This document shows, in pieces, positions 37,992 to 49,913 of a stretch of 64,000 nucleotides of DNA (the first letter of the stretch is position 1; each line of letters starts with the position of its first letter). The stretch comes from Calycina herbarum (Eukaryota > Ascomycota > Leotiomycetes > Helotiales > Pezizellaceae), in contig LLEY01000178.1 of NCBI GenBank assembly GCA_001414485.1, forward strand, positions 1 through 64,000, written 5' to 3'. Under the pieces are notes generated by a model. The model was given only the letters and a program-made list of their open reading frames with translations, had not been told where the DNA came from and made no database searches. The translations under genes and the position numbers were made by a program.

Positions 37992-38899
37992 TAGTATATA
38001 TAAAATTAAGTATAGCTAAGAAGTTAGTATTTATATTTCTTAGAGAAGTAGTCTTAAGATATAAGCTACTAGAAGAAATACTCTTAGATAGAGATAAACT
38101 CTTTATCTTAAAATTTTAGATTACTCTTATAGAATAATTAGATATAAAAAGAAAGCTTTCTATAGCTTTTTACTCTTAAATAAATAGAGGAAACGAATAG
38201 ATAAATTAAGTAGTTAAAACATATCTTCGCTATTATATAAACTACTAGTAAAACAACTAAGTAGAACTATTATCTCTAACATAGTTTACTTATAATAGTT
38301 TAATAATAGAAATAATACTTATTATACTATTCTATACTAACTTTAGATATAAATTAATAGTATATTAAGAACTACTATCTATAACTATCGATAACTAACT
38401 TACTTATATTTACGTCTTAAAAATAAAAAATCTATATATCGGTATATAATACACGTAGTACACGTGGTTAGCACTTCTACGTACCGTGCTCTTCTCGCTT
38501 AATAAGAAAGGCGAATATATAAACAACCCCGAGTATCCTATACTTATACTCGGTATATATCAACGATAGTTATAAGAATATATACTCTTTTTATATTAAG
38601 CTTTCGACTACTAAGTCGAACTAATACTAATCAGTAGACGTATAGATTAGAAACACTTGGTTATGTAAAGCGGTTCTAATCTGAACTATAAGCTTACTAG
38701 CTAAGTAGTTATACAAAGTAGACTCCTCTTGTCGAACAGAGACTCCTTCTACTGGTTACTATAAACTCTTATAGTACGGCTATAACGTAGACTCCTCTCG
38801 TTAAACAGAGACTCCTTCTACAGCTATAAAACATACTTAGAATCTATTATAAACTCTACGAATTATATATATAGAATCTACTATAAACCCTACGACTTG

Positions 38900-41800
38900 T
38901 ATATACAAATCTACTATAACCTCTACGACTTACAGCTACTAGAATAACTCGTAGAAGGCTCTTTAACTCTAATAAACCTTATAACCTCGGATAACCTATA
39001 ATATCTAGAATAAGAGTAATATCTAGAATACTTAACCTACTTCTAATCTTAGATAACTTAGTATAAGGAATAACTAGGAATATCTAATATAATAACTAAT
39101 ATAAGACGTATAGGACGAAATAACCCACCTCTAAGGAAAAAGTCTACTAAGAGGCTAAGCTACGTTTAATAAATAACAAGGCCCTCTATTCTACTTACCT
39201 CTCCCTAGTACCAGTCTACCTACGTTATATATACTACTAAAGATATCATCTACTATTAATTCTTCTACTACCTCTACCTATACTATAGCACTATCAACTT
39301 CGGCTAAGAATAAGAAGGCTACGGCTTTTATAGAAGAAAAGATTATAGAATACGACGTCGAAAGTATAGACGACGATTATCTCTAGGAGATATATCTTAT
39401 ATACTTTAATAAATAGTCTGAATCTAAGTTTATAAGTATAGTAAGAAGTACTCTTATCTAAATACGTAAGCTACTATATAATAGAGACGTATAGGTAGAG
39501 ACAAGTAGATATAAGACAACTATAGCAAAAGCACTTTATAACACGTCCTAAGAACTCGAAAAGCCTAAATAGCCTATCTTAGAATTAAGAGATTAAGTAT
39601 AAAAGTAATAAATTCAATTATAAGAGATAAGAGTAAGATACGACTATATTAAAGAATACTCTAACCGATTTCCTAAGCTATAAACGAGATACTAGAAACC
39701 TTCTACCTTAATATCTATTCCTTTAAATAACATTCCTCTAAAGTATATTCCTTCTAGTACTTCTCCTTTAACGTCTATAAATAATATTCTCTTATATACG
39801 TCTCTCTAAATTCCTTTATAAACACTTAGGCATTAGCTATAAACAATCCTATTCTTATAATACTACTACTAGGTATATATAGCTAGGATTACTCACGCTT
39901 ACTTAGTAACCTTATAAAATTATACTCGGAAGGACAGAAGTATAGAAGTAAGAGAGATAACTTCAAGCTTAAATCTATTATCTTTAAGGATATATATAAG
40001 CGTTATAGTATACTACTACTAGTATACTACCTAGCCTTCCTAATTATACTTAAAGGCTAGGTATCTAATCACTTCTATATAAGTATATTTAAGAAAGATA
40101 GAACGGATTAATTATACGAATTCCTTTCTACTACTATCTAGACATACTTCGAAGACGAACTGTATACTAGAAGCTAATCTTCTGAATAGAACTGTACTAT
40201 ACTGTTATAAACGAAGTCTAAGCCGGAATACTCGGATAAAACGCTAAGCGAGTGTTTTAAGGCTATGCTATCTAAACTAGAAGAACTACGATACGGGCTT
40301 CTAGAGGATATACAAAGTAATAGCTAATTAACTAACAAGTTACCTATAGTATATAAGGAAGTACTAGAATACTAGAACGTATACTTAACTCTACCTTAGA
40401 ATTCCTCTCTCTAGAGCACTATTACGCTCTTAAGAAGCTCTATTCGTAACTACGAAGTAAGCTATAAAACCACTGAGACTTTAATATCTTACTACTATAA
40501 CTTAAACCCTGAGACCTTAATAACGGATCGTCACTTCTATAAGTACAACGATAACCGAAGCTAAAACCGTAGACCTAGTAAAAGTAACAAGTATTATATA
40601 TATAACAAGGAAGGCCACCGATCCTAGAATCACACTTAGGAAGAATAAGATCGTTACTTTACTAAATAGCAAAAGAGTAACAAACCTAGCTTCCGAGACA
40701 GGGATAGTGCCTTTGTAAGGAAGGTATACCGTACGTATATAGCAAGTACGGAACGTACGGAAGAAGAAGATATAGCTAAGACTCTTTAAACTATTACCTT
40801 ATCTATTAACGATAGTAACTTAGAAGATAAGGTTATCTACTACTTAGTTACTTCCGTAGAACGAATCGACAACCTAAGTGCCTAGACTCTTATAGCTAAT
40901 TTAATAAACCTAATACAAAGGTACTTCTTCTACGGATATATTCTACTATCGATCCTAGACGCTACTTCTGAAAGGGACAGCTAGTTTACTAAGGAAGTAT
41001 TTACTTCTATAGCTAAAAAGTATATAGAGAATCGCTTCTTTAGAGTTATAATCGATACTAGGGTAGTATAGAAGTCTAGTATAGGTTACGATTAATATCT
41101 CGCTTATATAAAACACGTCTATAATATCCCGATCGACGAAAGTACTAAGAGATAGTTTAATATTTAGTTTAGCAAAGGCTTTGCTCCTTCTCTTAGCTCT
41201 ATTACTATTAATATACCCGTAGGTTACGCGGAATTCCACATCGTATAGTCAGATACGCTGTTTATTCTATATATTAATAATATAGATAAGCTACGAGTCT
41301 CGCTTAACAACCTTAAGAACGTCCTTATATAAGAAGACGGCAAGGGATAGAAGACAGGAAGATTCAGGATTATATAACGATTCGGACACTCTTTTTTGTT
41401 ATAGAATAAGGTAGTATATAACCTTGTATAAGAGTCTTTATATTATCTTACAGATGTCGATATTAGACGCCTTTATAAGCGCTTTAGCTACCTATCTATA
41501 CTACGATTACGACACGTACTTAAATAAGCTAGCTATGATATTAAATAAGGTATTCTTAAATATCTTACTAAATTCTATAAGTACTACTAAAGGCATAGAA
41601 GATCCCCTAGCCGGTTTAAGTTTATACTTTATAACGATATCGAGTTTAATTATAATACTATTATAGATGTCTTCTTCCTAGAAGGAAAGGTAGTCCTATA
41701 TATTATAGACTAAGTAACCTGGTACTAAGCCGGAGAATTCTTACTAGATATAAGTACAAAGAGCGCTTAGGAGATCTTTTAGAAGTACTAGATAAACACC

Positions 41801-44600
41801 TACCTAGGGCCCCTAGATTACGTTACTATAGACGAAGGAAAGAACTTCGTAGCTAAGGAATTTAAGAGATACGCTAACTTAATAGGAATCAAGGTTAAGA
41901 CAGTACCTGTTAAGGTATATAACTCGATTAGAATAGTAGAACGTTACTACGGCCCGATTAAACGTATATACTCGATTATCCGAGAACAATAGCTAGAACT
42001 TACAAAGGCCTTAGTACTGTAAATAGTATTCAAAGCTATAAACGATACAGCAGGGCTAAGTAGACTAGTACCTACCTTACTAGTATACGGTGCTTATCCC
42101 CGTATAGCCGAGAGTGACGCCTTATTATAGTTAATATCCTAGAGGTCTAAGTTATATAAGAAGGCTACCGAAGAAGCTTATAAGCTACTTATAAGGCGAT
42201 AAGTTAATAAGGCTATTTATACTCGGAACAGTCTATTATCTAATAGAATTAAGGATCTACTACTTAATATAGAAGTTCTTATATAGCGAGAATATAAGAA
42301 GTCCTAGACCAGGCCTTTTAAATTATAAGGAATAGATAAGGAGGATTATATAGTATTACTACTAAGTAGACTTATAAGGTTCAGATCTACGGTAGTAAAG
42401 CTATACTTAAAAGAAGAACCCTCTAATAGAACTCTAGAAGAACTAAACATATTTAACTAGGGTACTATATACTAGAACCCTTGTAGGCACTCGGAAGACG
42501 AAGAGGCTTAAGCTCACGTACGGGCCTAGGAACCTCTAGCTCGCTCTTGAACTCGTTACTAACTCTAGGAACTACTAGAACGTTAAGATATTTGTCTAGA
42601 CCTACTAGAATTACCGTCGAAACGAGGACTACTTTTAAATCTACCCTAGGTAATTTATATAGACCTACTAGAGCTACTGTCGAATCCGCGACCAAGTTTA
42701 TAATAAAAGCAGGGACGAGGAAGACTACGGAAGCATCTAAGGCTATACTAGTCTTCCGATACTCTAATATAAGGGATAGAAGTCGAGCTCTTAGATAACT
42801 ATACTAAGGAATATATTACTATAGCCGATATTAAGACTTTTATCACTTCTATAATAGACAGCTACGACATCGAGGTGTTCGTTTTAAACAACGGTATAAT
42901 ATACGTCGAATTATAACAGAAGGAAATCAGCGGTCTTATAGACCGTAGCGTGTTTAAGATAATCACCTAGGAGGAACTACTACTAGATGCTAGGATCTTT
43001 AGATCCCGATTCGTAGATAACATCAAGCTCAAGGGTACAGTACTTGCTTTTGCAAAGTTAAGGCTAGTGATTCAAGTATACAACGATGCTGGAAAGTTAC
43101 TAGTACTTACCTAGGCTCCTACTATCTAGAGAGTTAGCCAGAGGTTAATGCTAGTGCTAATAACCATCTTTCTAGAACTTTAAGTATATAGCTGAGATAT
43201 TATATAAGCGTATACTCAATCTCTGACAGAACTGAACCAGAAGTTCTTTGTACGTCCGCTAAAGGGATATCCACAGTAGGAGGGTTTATTCTTCGAAGTG
43301 ATTAAGCCCTTATATAGCATCCCAGAAGCCGGTAACCACTGGTTTACAACATACTAAAAGCACTATATAGACAAGCTTTCTATGCTCTAATCCACTTTCG
43401 ATCCCTGCCTTTTGCACACTAAGGAAGTAAGCGGCTCTTTTAGTATAATAGGGCTTTAAACAGACGACACGCTTATACTTGCGAATGCCGCCTTCCTCGC
43501 TAAAGAGGCACAAGCAATCAAAGAAGCTGGCTTCTCTTCTAAGGAGAGGGAACAGCTTACGGCGGACCTGTAACGGCACGAAACGGATACTACTACAAAA
43601 GAGGCATATGGAAGTGCGTTCGATAGAATGACATATCCGAATACTAGGCTCTGATACGAAGGAAAAGACCAAATTGGTCTTTCCTCAAGAGAGAGTGAGA
43701 GCATCTATATACAAGAGGGCCGGACAATAACAAAAGTCCGTACCGATTCGGTTCTGACAGTCCTGAAACCAAAACTGTACCGTAATCCTGTTCCGTGCGC
43801 TCGGTATCCACCGTTCCATAACCATCTGTGCCGTACCATACTCGGCACGTATTCTTGGCTGTTCCGATGGCTCGGCAATTCCATCAATAGCTGGCCATCA
43901 CAGGATCATCTAATCAAGTTCAATAGAGGCCTGATTACCAAGCATCAAGACGGCTCAGTTATACTCTCCTAGGATTACGCCAAAAGCTTAAATTTAGTAT
44001 AAAAGTCGCTAGCCGTAACTGTTAATACAAAGGGATTATCCCGTACAGTATCTACAAAGGATTAATACGTTGCTTAGAGAGCCTAAGAGGCATATCTTAC
44101 AACCGTATCCTAGCCGGAAGCCGCATTTGATCTATCCTACGCTGCCTAAACGACCGATCCACAAAAGGACGATATCACCCTCCTTAATAAACGAATACAA
44201 TGGCAAATCGACAATACTATAAGAGGCCTTACGTACGTAAAACTGGATAGGAACTCGCTTAAGCTTTACACCTTTATAGATAGCTCTTTTGCGAACAACA
44301 AGGATTTATCGTCACAAATTGGCTACGTAATAGCACTTGTAGACAAGGACGACAACGCTAATATTCTATACTGGTTATCTACTAAGTGTAAGCGGGTAAC
44401 TCGCAGCGTTTTAGCCTCGGAATTGTATACTATAAGCTGTGGTTTTGACGCCGCCGCCTCTATTAAATCAACCCTGGAAAGCATCCTTTCCTTTAAAGTC
44501 CCTCTTGTTGCTTATACGGATTCTAAATCCATATACGAGTGTATGGCTAAACTGGGAACTATAAAAGAGAAGCGTTTAATGATTAACGTCATGTACTTGA
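38900..44600 (+). pseudogene. copia F gag-pol (broken)
   Basis: The polyprotein frame is legible with stops. The reverse transcriptase part near 43020-43130 has FRSRFVDNIK, AFAKLRLVIQVYNDAGKLLVL and RVSQRLMLVL. The catalytic YGIPEAGNHWF part survives as IPEAGNHWF at 43318-43345 and the DD motif as LQTDDTLIL at about 43455-43480. RNase H has PEAAFDLSYAA, RIQWQIDNTIRGL, IDSSFANNKDLSSQIGYV and CKRVTRSVLASELYTI. It is split at 43569 by a solo LTR. The end near 44660 diverges from the family. Confidence 0.82.
43569..43902. repeat. Solo LTR inside copia F
   Basis: A 334-bp block starting TGTAACGGCACG and ending GGCCATCACA, flanked by GGACC (43564-43568) and GGATC (43903-43907), a 5-bp target duplication with one C/T change. 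Removing it with one duplication copy restores the copia frame exactly (LTAD joined to HLIKFNRGLIT). It matches none of the other LTRs in the window. CA and TG are normally frequent in it, so it escaped RIP. Strand of the parent element cannot be decided. Confidence 0.82.
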
Positions 44601-44679
44601 GGGAGGTATATGAGCTGGTAGGCCCTCTACAGATAGTCACACTTTTTACGATCAAGCTAACCTACAAATGGGATTTTTG

Positions 44680-46700
44680 ATCTGAGAAAAGTTTAAGTAC
44701 CTACTTTCTCATGATGAAGAACAAACCGAATGCAACTTCCGTTTTTTAGATAGGTTTTGGTTCAAGCCAAGATTTCTTTAAGATGATTGCTATGATTGCG
44801 CTGCTTGATTTTAATGGTTCGGGTGGTAGGAGTAGTTTCGGGTTTGCATTTCTTTGGGTGGTGGCAGTAACTTTGATAAATTACTCACTTTAATTAGCAC
44901 CAAAATCATTCCAGCTTGGTTAACTAGGGTGCTTCGTTCTCTCCAGAAGGAGGTATGTTTTTTTCTTCATGATATATTGTTTCTGTGTGCATGATTTGCT
45001 AACTCTGGCCAAAAGTCCTCACTCATTCTTCCTCCTTTTCCAGACTGGTGGAGTTCACGACGTAAAAAAAGCTATCAAAGTTTGTTATTGGGGGAATCAT
45101 ATATCAAGTGCCAAATCGCTGGAAAGTAGTCTACAAGTCCCACTCTACGACTACAAGAAAATAAAATTCGGTGAACTGAAACATCAACGAAGATTCTCTC
45201 CTTTATACTTCGCTTATTTTCGAGTATTTGGTTTGCAGGAGAGAGAGTTTTTTAGTTCATCTAAGTTGAGAGTATGTGGTGACCCTTTATATGAAATATG
45301 AAATACTAGTCGGATTATCTGGTTGGAGTACAGTCACCGTCAACAGCTATTAACCGAGTCCCCGTTTCACACCAAAACACGGGGTTTTAGCGTTACGATC
45401 AAACCCTATAGAGTACTATTTAAAACTACCACTTTCTAGACATTTAATAATTCGATTAATTACCAACTTTCGTACAATTCAAATTTATTCCTATAAATAC
45501 ACCCCTATACGTGTAGCACCTTAAAGTAGAGTAAATCGGAAAAACGTCGGTTCTACATACAAATATCGTGATTTTCAACTAAAAATTCCTTAGTCCGCGC
45601 GCGCACTTCTACTCTATAAGCCTACCTTCCTTAATCGATAATTCTAGTTATACAAAAGATTGATAATACTCGAAAGAACTCAGAAAATCAAATATAGAGA
45701 ATTTGGTTCAGAGGCGCAGTATCTCTATGTCTTTCTAAACTAGGCAAAATGGCGTTTTTTGGTGGGGTTGCACAAATCGCTTAATAGCTGTTGACTAGTA
45801 CTGTACTTATATAACTTGATGCAAAAGTTTCAGCGTATCTCCGATTTTAAATTTATCTTCGAAGGGTTCAGGGTTCAGGGTTCAAAATGGGGTTCTTTAC
45901 TGTATATGCTTGTGAAGATTTTGAAAATACGGGACCTTTGGTGATTTATTTTAATCTTTCATTTATCACTACCGAGTTCTATCAGTGCACTCGGAAAATG
46001 TAAACATAGAAGTAGGTACATAACCTGATTACAAAATCGTTCAGAATAACTAAAAGTGTTTTTTGATGGTATTAAGGAGAGTGAAGAAGCCGAGTTTGTG
46101 ATTTTTTTGACCTGATTTCAAATGCGCTAATATCCTAGAATTTTCCAAACCAAAAACCAATACTTCAAGAAAATCGTGATTTTTGTGTAGAAAGTATAGG
46201 CAACGAGAAGTAGCGCCAGATCAGGCGGGGAGAGTTGCAATAAATGAGAATGGGGTCATTTCTTTGGGTAGGTTTAGTTTCGAACGGGGTGCTCAAATTC
46301 AGAATTCAGGGGAGTTTCTGTGTTGGCGAACAGGTTGTAGTAGGTGGGCGACTCGAACGCAACTCAAATCATATGTTAAAAGGAGTTTCAAGAGCAAATT
46401 AAGGGCTTTACTATGATAAATAATATAGGGCAAGTGGTGAAGCAGAACAACTCCTACAAAGACCCTAAAGTTTCAGCGTGAGAAAGTGATCTTTTAGCGA
46501 CAATAGTCGTTCGGCGCCAAAAGTACGTGCCAAAAGTAGCTGCTCCACCAGGCTGTTTAGGGGGCAGAAGCAACGAAACCCAACCACCATAACCATAAAT
46601 CTGGTGCACTTCTCCGGTACATTGTACTTGTTCTAGTCTTGCCTAGATATGCGCATGCTATTTGGCAGATAAGAAGTTCACTCTGTGTATGGTTTTGGCC
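44680..46700. other. Gene-free stretch right of the transposon block
   Basis: Base composition is close to the gene region and CA/TG are not depleted. Short open frames occur (for example 44969-45301 and 46183-46416) but show no family resemblance or coding-like composition. At 45864-45884 the heptamer GGGTTCA is repeated three times in tandem. I see no gene here. Confidence 0.45.
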
Positions 46701-46756
46701 TTCAAAATTCTTCAATTGTAGTTGTATTTCTTGCTTCCCCGGATCCCAACCAGCAA

Positions 46757-47701
46757 CTAAACCCCAAATTTATGCCCCATTGAACAATTCCCACAAAGCA
46801 CAGACAGCCCATCAAGCCCAATGGCATAGAAGCACTCAGGGTTTATCGTAGACATATCCCCGACTCCAACGTCCTCGAACCCATCAAACCTTAGATGTAT
46901 ATTTCCAGCCTGTGGGACTTCTCGATGGTACCACAAAGAAGACGTTGACCACCCTGACCAATTTGTATACGGTCCGCTATTGTAACCGGCCTGTGGAGAA
47001 GGGGAATTCGTATAAGTGTAAGGTGGTTCGCTGAAGGGAGTCGAATATGGAGGATCGTAGGGTTGGTATTCTAAACGTATCTAAGGGGTATGGGAGTTGC
47101 TGGCCGCTTGGTGCTGTGTGGGTGGTATCACACCCAAAGCTAGACTTTCATATTCGTACTCGGTTGCTGGCAGACTGGGTTGTGTTCTGTCTGCTGGGGA
47201 CACTATTTCCCAATAATTAGAGGTGGACCTAGAAGTGTTTTATAGAATTATCGAGACTTACTATGAGCTTAGCCATATTATTACGCGTTTTACTCTAAGG
47301 CTGGGAGTATTGTTATATTGCGAATAGCTTATTCTATTAGTGAATAGTTGAAAATGAGCTAACTAGGCGTTACCATGTCTTCTCGAGTACTTTTGCTTAA
47401 TGTAATTCCACAGGTTGTGCGGCCGCTTGTGAGAAAAACTGCAGTTGTTGAAACTGTACTGCTTTAGGGGCTGGTACTGCTCTGCTCTATGGCGGTTGAG
47501 CGCAAATCTTGAACCGAGTATCTGAGAACATTCCTCGCAAGCAAGTTTCTCGCAGCGTGGCATAATGGGCTGGCTATCTTGTTGCGATGCTTGGTGGCAG
47601 AGTGTAACACGGTACAACGACCTCGTCAGCGACTGTGTAACGGATAGCTTACCGTTCTTATAGACGAGGAGGGTCGATGGCTTCGGTCCTAATGGCTGCA
47701 A
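46757..47701 (-). pseudogene. C2H2 zinc-finger protein, broken
   Basis: Two coding-like blocks on the minus strand. Block one (47701-47375) has KLACEECSQILGSRFALNRH, the first C2H2 finger (CxxC, then H with a degraded second His), and a second finger with its second Cys replaced by Ser or Phe but a conserved NLWNYIKQKYSRRHG tail, where the two His are now Tyr. Block two (47228-46757) has a Pro/Tyr/Ser-rich segment (YQPYDPPYSTPFSEPPYTYT) ending CFYAIGLDGLSVLCGN. A GTAACG donor follows RRHG, but the best acceptor at 47229 does not keep frame. Block two also carries an in-frame TAG where CAG is likely, and His to Tyr changes fit C-to-T mutation. A former transcription-factor-like gene. Confidence 0.55.
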
Positions 47702-49913
47702 CCACCCGAATGCAGACGGAATTGCAGAAAAGGTGGCACATCGCTCGATTTCCCGCTGTTTGCTTTTCTGTCAACGACCAGCTTAAGCTCCCAGACCTAC
47801 CTTCGAGCACATGTCCACTGCTCGAGCATCTTTGATGGAAGAATTATTCAGCAGGTATGCCGGCAAAGGCTGCTTTCTAGCTTCGTCAATCTGCGGGTTT
47901 GTTCGCTGCAGAGCTAAACACGAGCTGTTCCCCCCTGTTGCTGCTCGGGTGCTGGAAATGGAACTTCTCTGGTATCTTTGCCACTTTGGCACAGTCTGAA
48001 GTTCATCGCATGCCATATAATCGTGCTGCTGGTCGCTTGAAGGTTTTCTGTGAGGTCTGGAGAGAGATGAAGAGACTGGTATGTAGTATGTATACTCCGG
48101 TAGATTGGTGACTGTTGATAGGTACGGTGATATCTGTTATATCAAGCCACTTAAGGAGATATCGGTATGCCCGTTGGGCATACCGAGGAAGAGTTTTTCG
48201 GTAAATAGATGCGGCAATTGCTATTGCAAAGTTGTATATAAATGTGCCTTCTGCTCTTGTAGAGCATGGTATGGAATTCAAGTCTTTTACTCTTGCCCTC
48301 AAAATTGCAGCATTCCAACAGTGACACCTTTACACACCACACCTTTTCTCTACCGAATCGGGCCGCCACTCGGGACCCTTTCAAGTCCCAAAGGCACCAA
48401 CTGAGACGAATTGGAAGTTTCACGTTGATTCTGTTCTGCGATGCTTGGGGACGGGATCAGGGTTTTCGATAGCGGGTACACTATCCGTAGCTCAATGTTC
48501 GGGAGGGCTAGGGACTAGGAGCAGCCTAGAGAAAACCGGAGATGGCATCACATACACCACCATTGCTATCGACCCTTCTCTAACTTCATCTCTTTTCCTG
48601 TCTCATCATGAAGTGCAAGCTTTGAACCACTTGTCTTTGACACTCCAAATCGAAGAACTGAGTTACGAACACTTGACAGTAACCCGAAGAGAAACACTGA
48701 GACCACCATAGCACTCCTGGGACATGAAATTTTGCTCATTGAATTTAATATGATGAAATCCATCACAAATGCCACTCATGTTTGCTACATCACAGAAGCT
48801 CGTCTGCATCTACCGATCTGCACCTCCATTGATACTGTATACAGGCATTTTCCAGTTGACAAAAGAGACATATGATCAAAGATCTGACATACCTTCGGTC
48901 GACATGCTCCGCATCGCGGAAACAGACAATTTTCCCGGGTGCTCTGATTCTTGGTAACGACGGGAACGGGGGGATCCTATCACACTCGACATACTGTGCC
49001 TTCGCGACATACAACAAAAGAAGCATCTACGCGGCTCTGGGAAGTGCCATATGCGCGAGAAAATATGGATTATGCAGCTTTCCCCTGGTGAAATCTTACA
49101 AACTCGATCCTTGATCGAATTTCTCGCTTTCGGAGCAACTCCCCAGGGGAAAGGGCATGCGCATGAAGGGAATACAGGAGCATCATCGTGACTCAACGGT
49201 TTGCTGAGGTGAACTCCTAGGAAGAAAACTTTGGAGTGCTCGAGGCGCATCCATCCTCAGTCCAAATTCTATCACACTCAACTTTTGACGAACTTTATTT
49301 GGGCTTGGTAAAACCGTAACACTGTAGCATCGTTTACCAGTTGACCCGCCAAATAGGTTGAATCGGGAAATACATTTCATCGGCTTAACGAGATGAGTGG
49401 AGCTGTTTGCATGTCATCGCTGGTCCAAGTTGAGCAAATTTCTATACTTTTATTCAAGTTCCAGAGTTTGCCAAAAAGGTGGGAATTTTTATACAACTCC
49501 AACCAGTGACACCGGATACAGGTATGTGGTCCTCCTACATTTGCGGGAACTTTGGGGTATCTCACGTGACCTTGCGATACTCCTGACCTCTCTTTTAGGT
49601 ACGCCACCTACCTAAACTTTTTGGCCATTTGTTCTCTTGCGTGCGCTAGGCGTGTAATTATTATTCAAATCGACGATTTTCGGCAAGCTTTTAGTAAATT
49701 TCCTGAAAATTCTAGCACAAAAAGGCGAGACAAATCTAGGCTGTTCCCCACAACTCCACGGGTGTTGGTTAGTTCTATTATTCACAACGCTTCCACGTTC
49801 CCTTCGTCACTTTTTCAATTCATAGAGACAACAACTCCGCACGAGATTCTGAGCTCATCCAAGTAATACCTTTCAATGACCAAATCCACAAAATTTATCC
49901 ATTCAAACCACAT
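47702..49913. other. Intergenic stretch, no supported gene
   Basis: Many short overlapping frames on both strands, none with a recognisable domain or consistent splice pattern. A perfect 10-bp inverted repeat with a 3-base loop (cggtatgccc, gtt, gggcataccg) lies at 48163-48185. It may be a relic gene region, but nothing can be claimed. Confidence 0.4.

Larger units (their letters stand above)
26579..38436 (+). mobile_element. Ty3/gypsy element D, 3' truncated, hosting E and a fold-back element
   Basis: A plus-strand gypsy element of the A/B type. The 5' LTR is 26579-27064 (486 bp; its second half is nearly identical to the B LTR). Gag (degraded zinc knuckle near 27930), protease, and reverse transcriptase (about 29700-30300, YLDNILIF near 30230-30260) follow. 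Element E interrupts between 30451 and 36376. RNase H and integrase continue to about 38436, themselves interrupted at 37595-37991. Where the integrase of B would continue after tctatata, sequence switches to element F. No 3' LTR or chromodomain is present, so the end was lost or overwritten. Heavy RIP. Confidence 0.85.
38437..44660 (+). mobile_element. Ty1/copia-type element F (3' truncated)
   Basis: A plus-strand copia element. An LTR-like start (tcggtatataatacacg, TGTCGG before RIP) is at about 38435. Domains in order: gag zinc knuckle near 40590-40630 (KYYIYNKEGHRSW), protease near 41040-41060 (VIIDTR for IDTGA), GAG_pre-integrase near 41370-41500 (RRFGHS), integrase near 41780-42100 (YLGPLDYVTI, EGKNFVAKEFKRYA, IRIVERYYGPIKR), copia reverse transcriptase near 42840-43570 and 43908-44000, RNase H near 44150-44600. 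The integrase-before-RT order defines copia. RIP is intense to about 43.0 kb and weak after. No 3' LTR was found. Confidence 0.87.

Noticed and set aside
40955..41239. Open frame of 94 codons on the minus strand
   Set aside because: It is the antisense shadow of the copia F protease region.
42465..42798. Overlapping open frames on both strands
   Set aside because: They fall in the linker between integrase and reverse transcriptase of copia F and resemble nothing outside it.
2428..43300. Any functional protein gene inside the AT-rich block
   Set aside because: All recognisable coding regions are transposon proteins with RIP stops; remaining open frames are shadows or low complexity.
43310..43887. 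Three minus-strand open frames of 60-120 codons
   Set aside because: Two are antisense to the copia reverse transcriptase and one lies in the solo LTR; no family resemblance.
44969..45301. Open frame of 110 codons
   Set aside because: No domain, no coding-like composition and no plausible splice context; probably chance.
48003..49615. Many short frames on both strands
   Set aside because: Mutually overlapping, no recognisable motif, and I could not build a spliced model.
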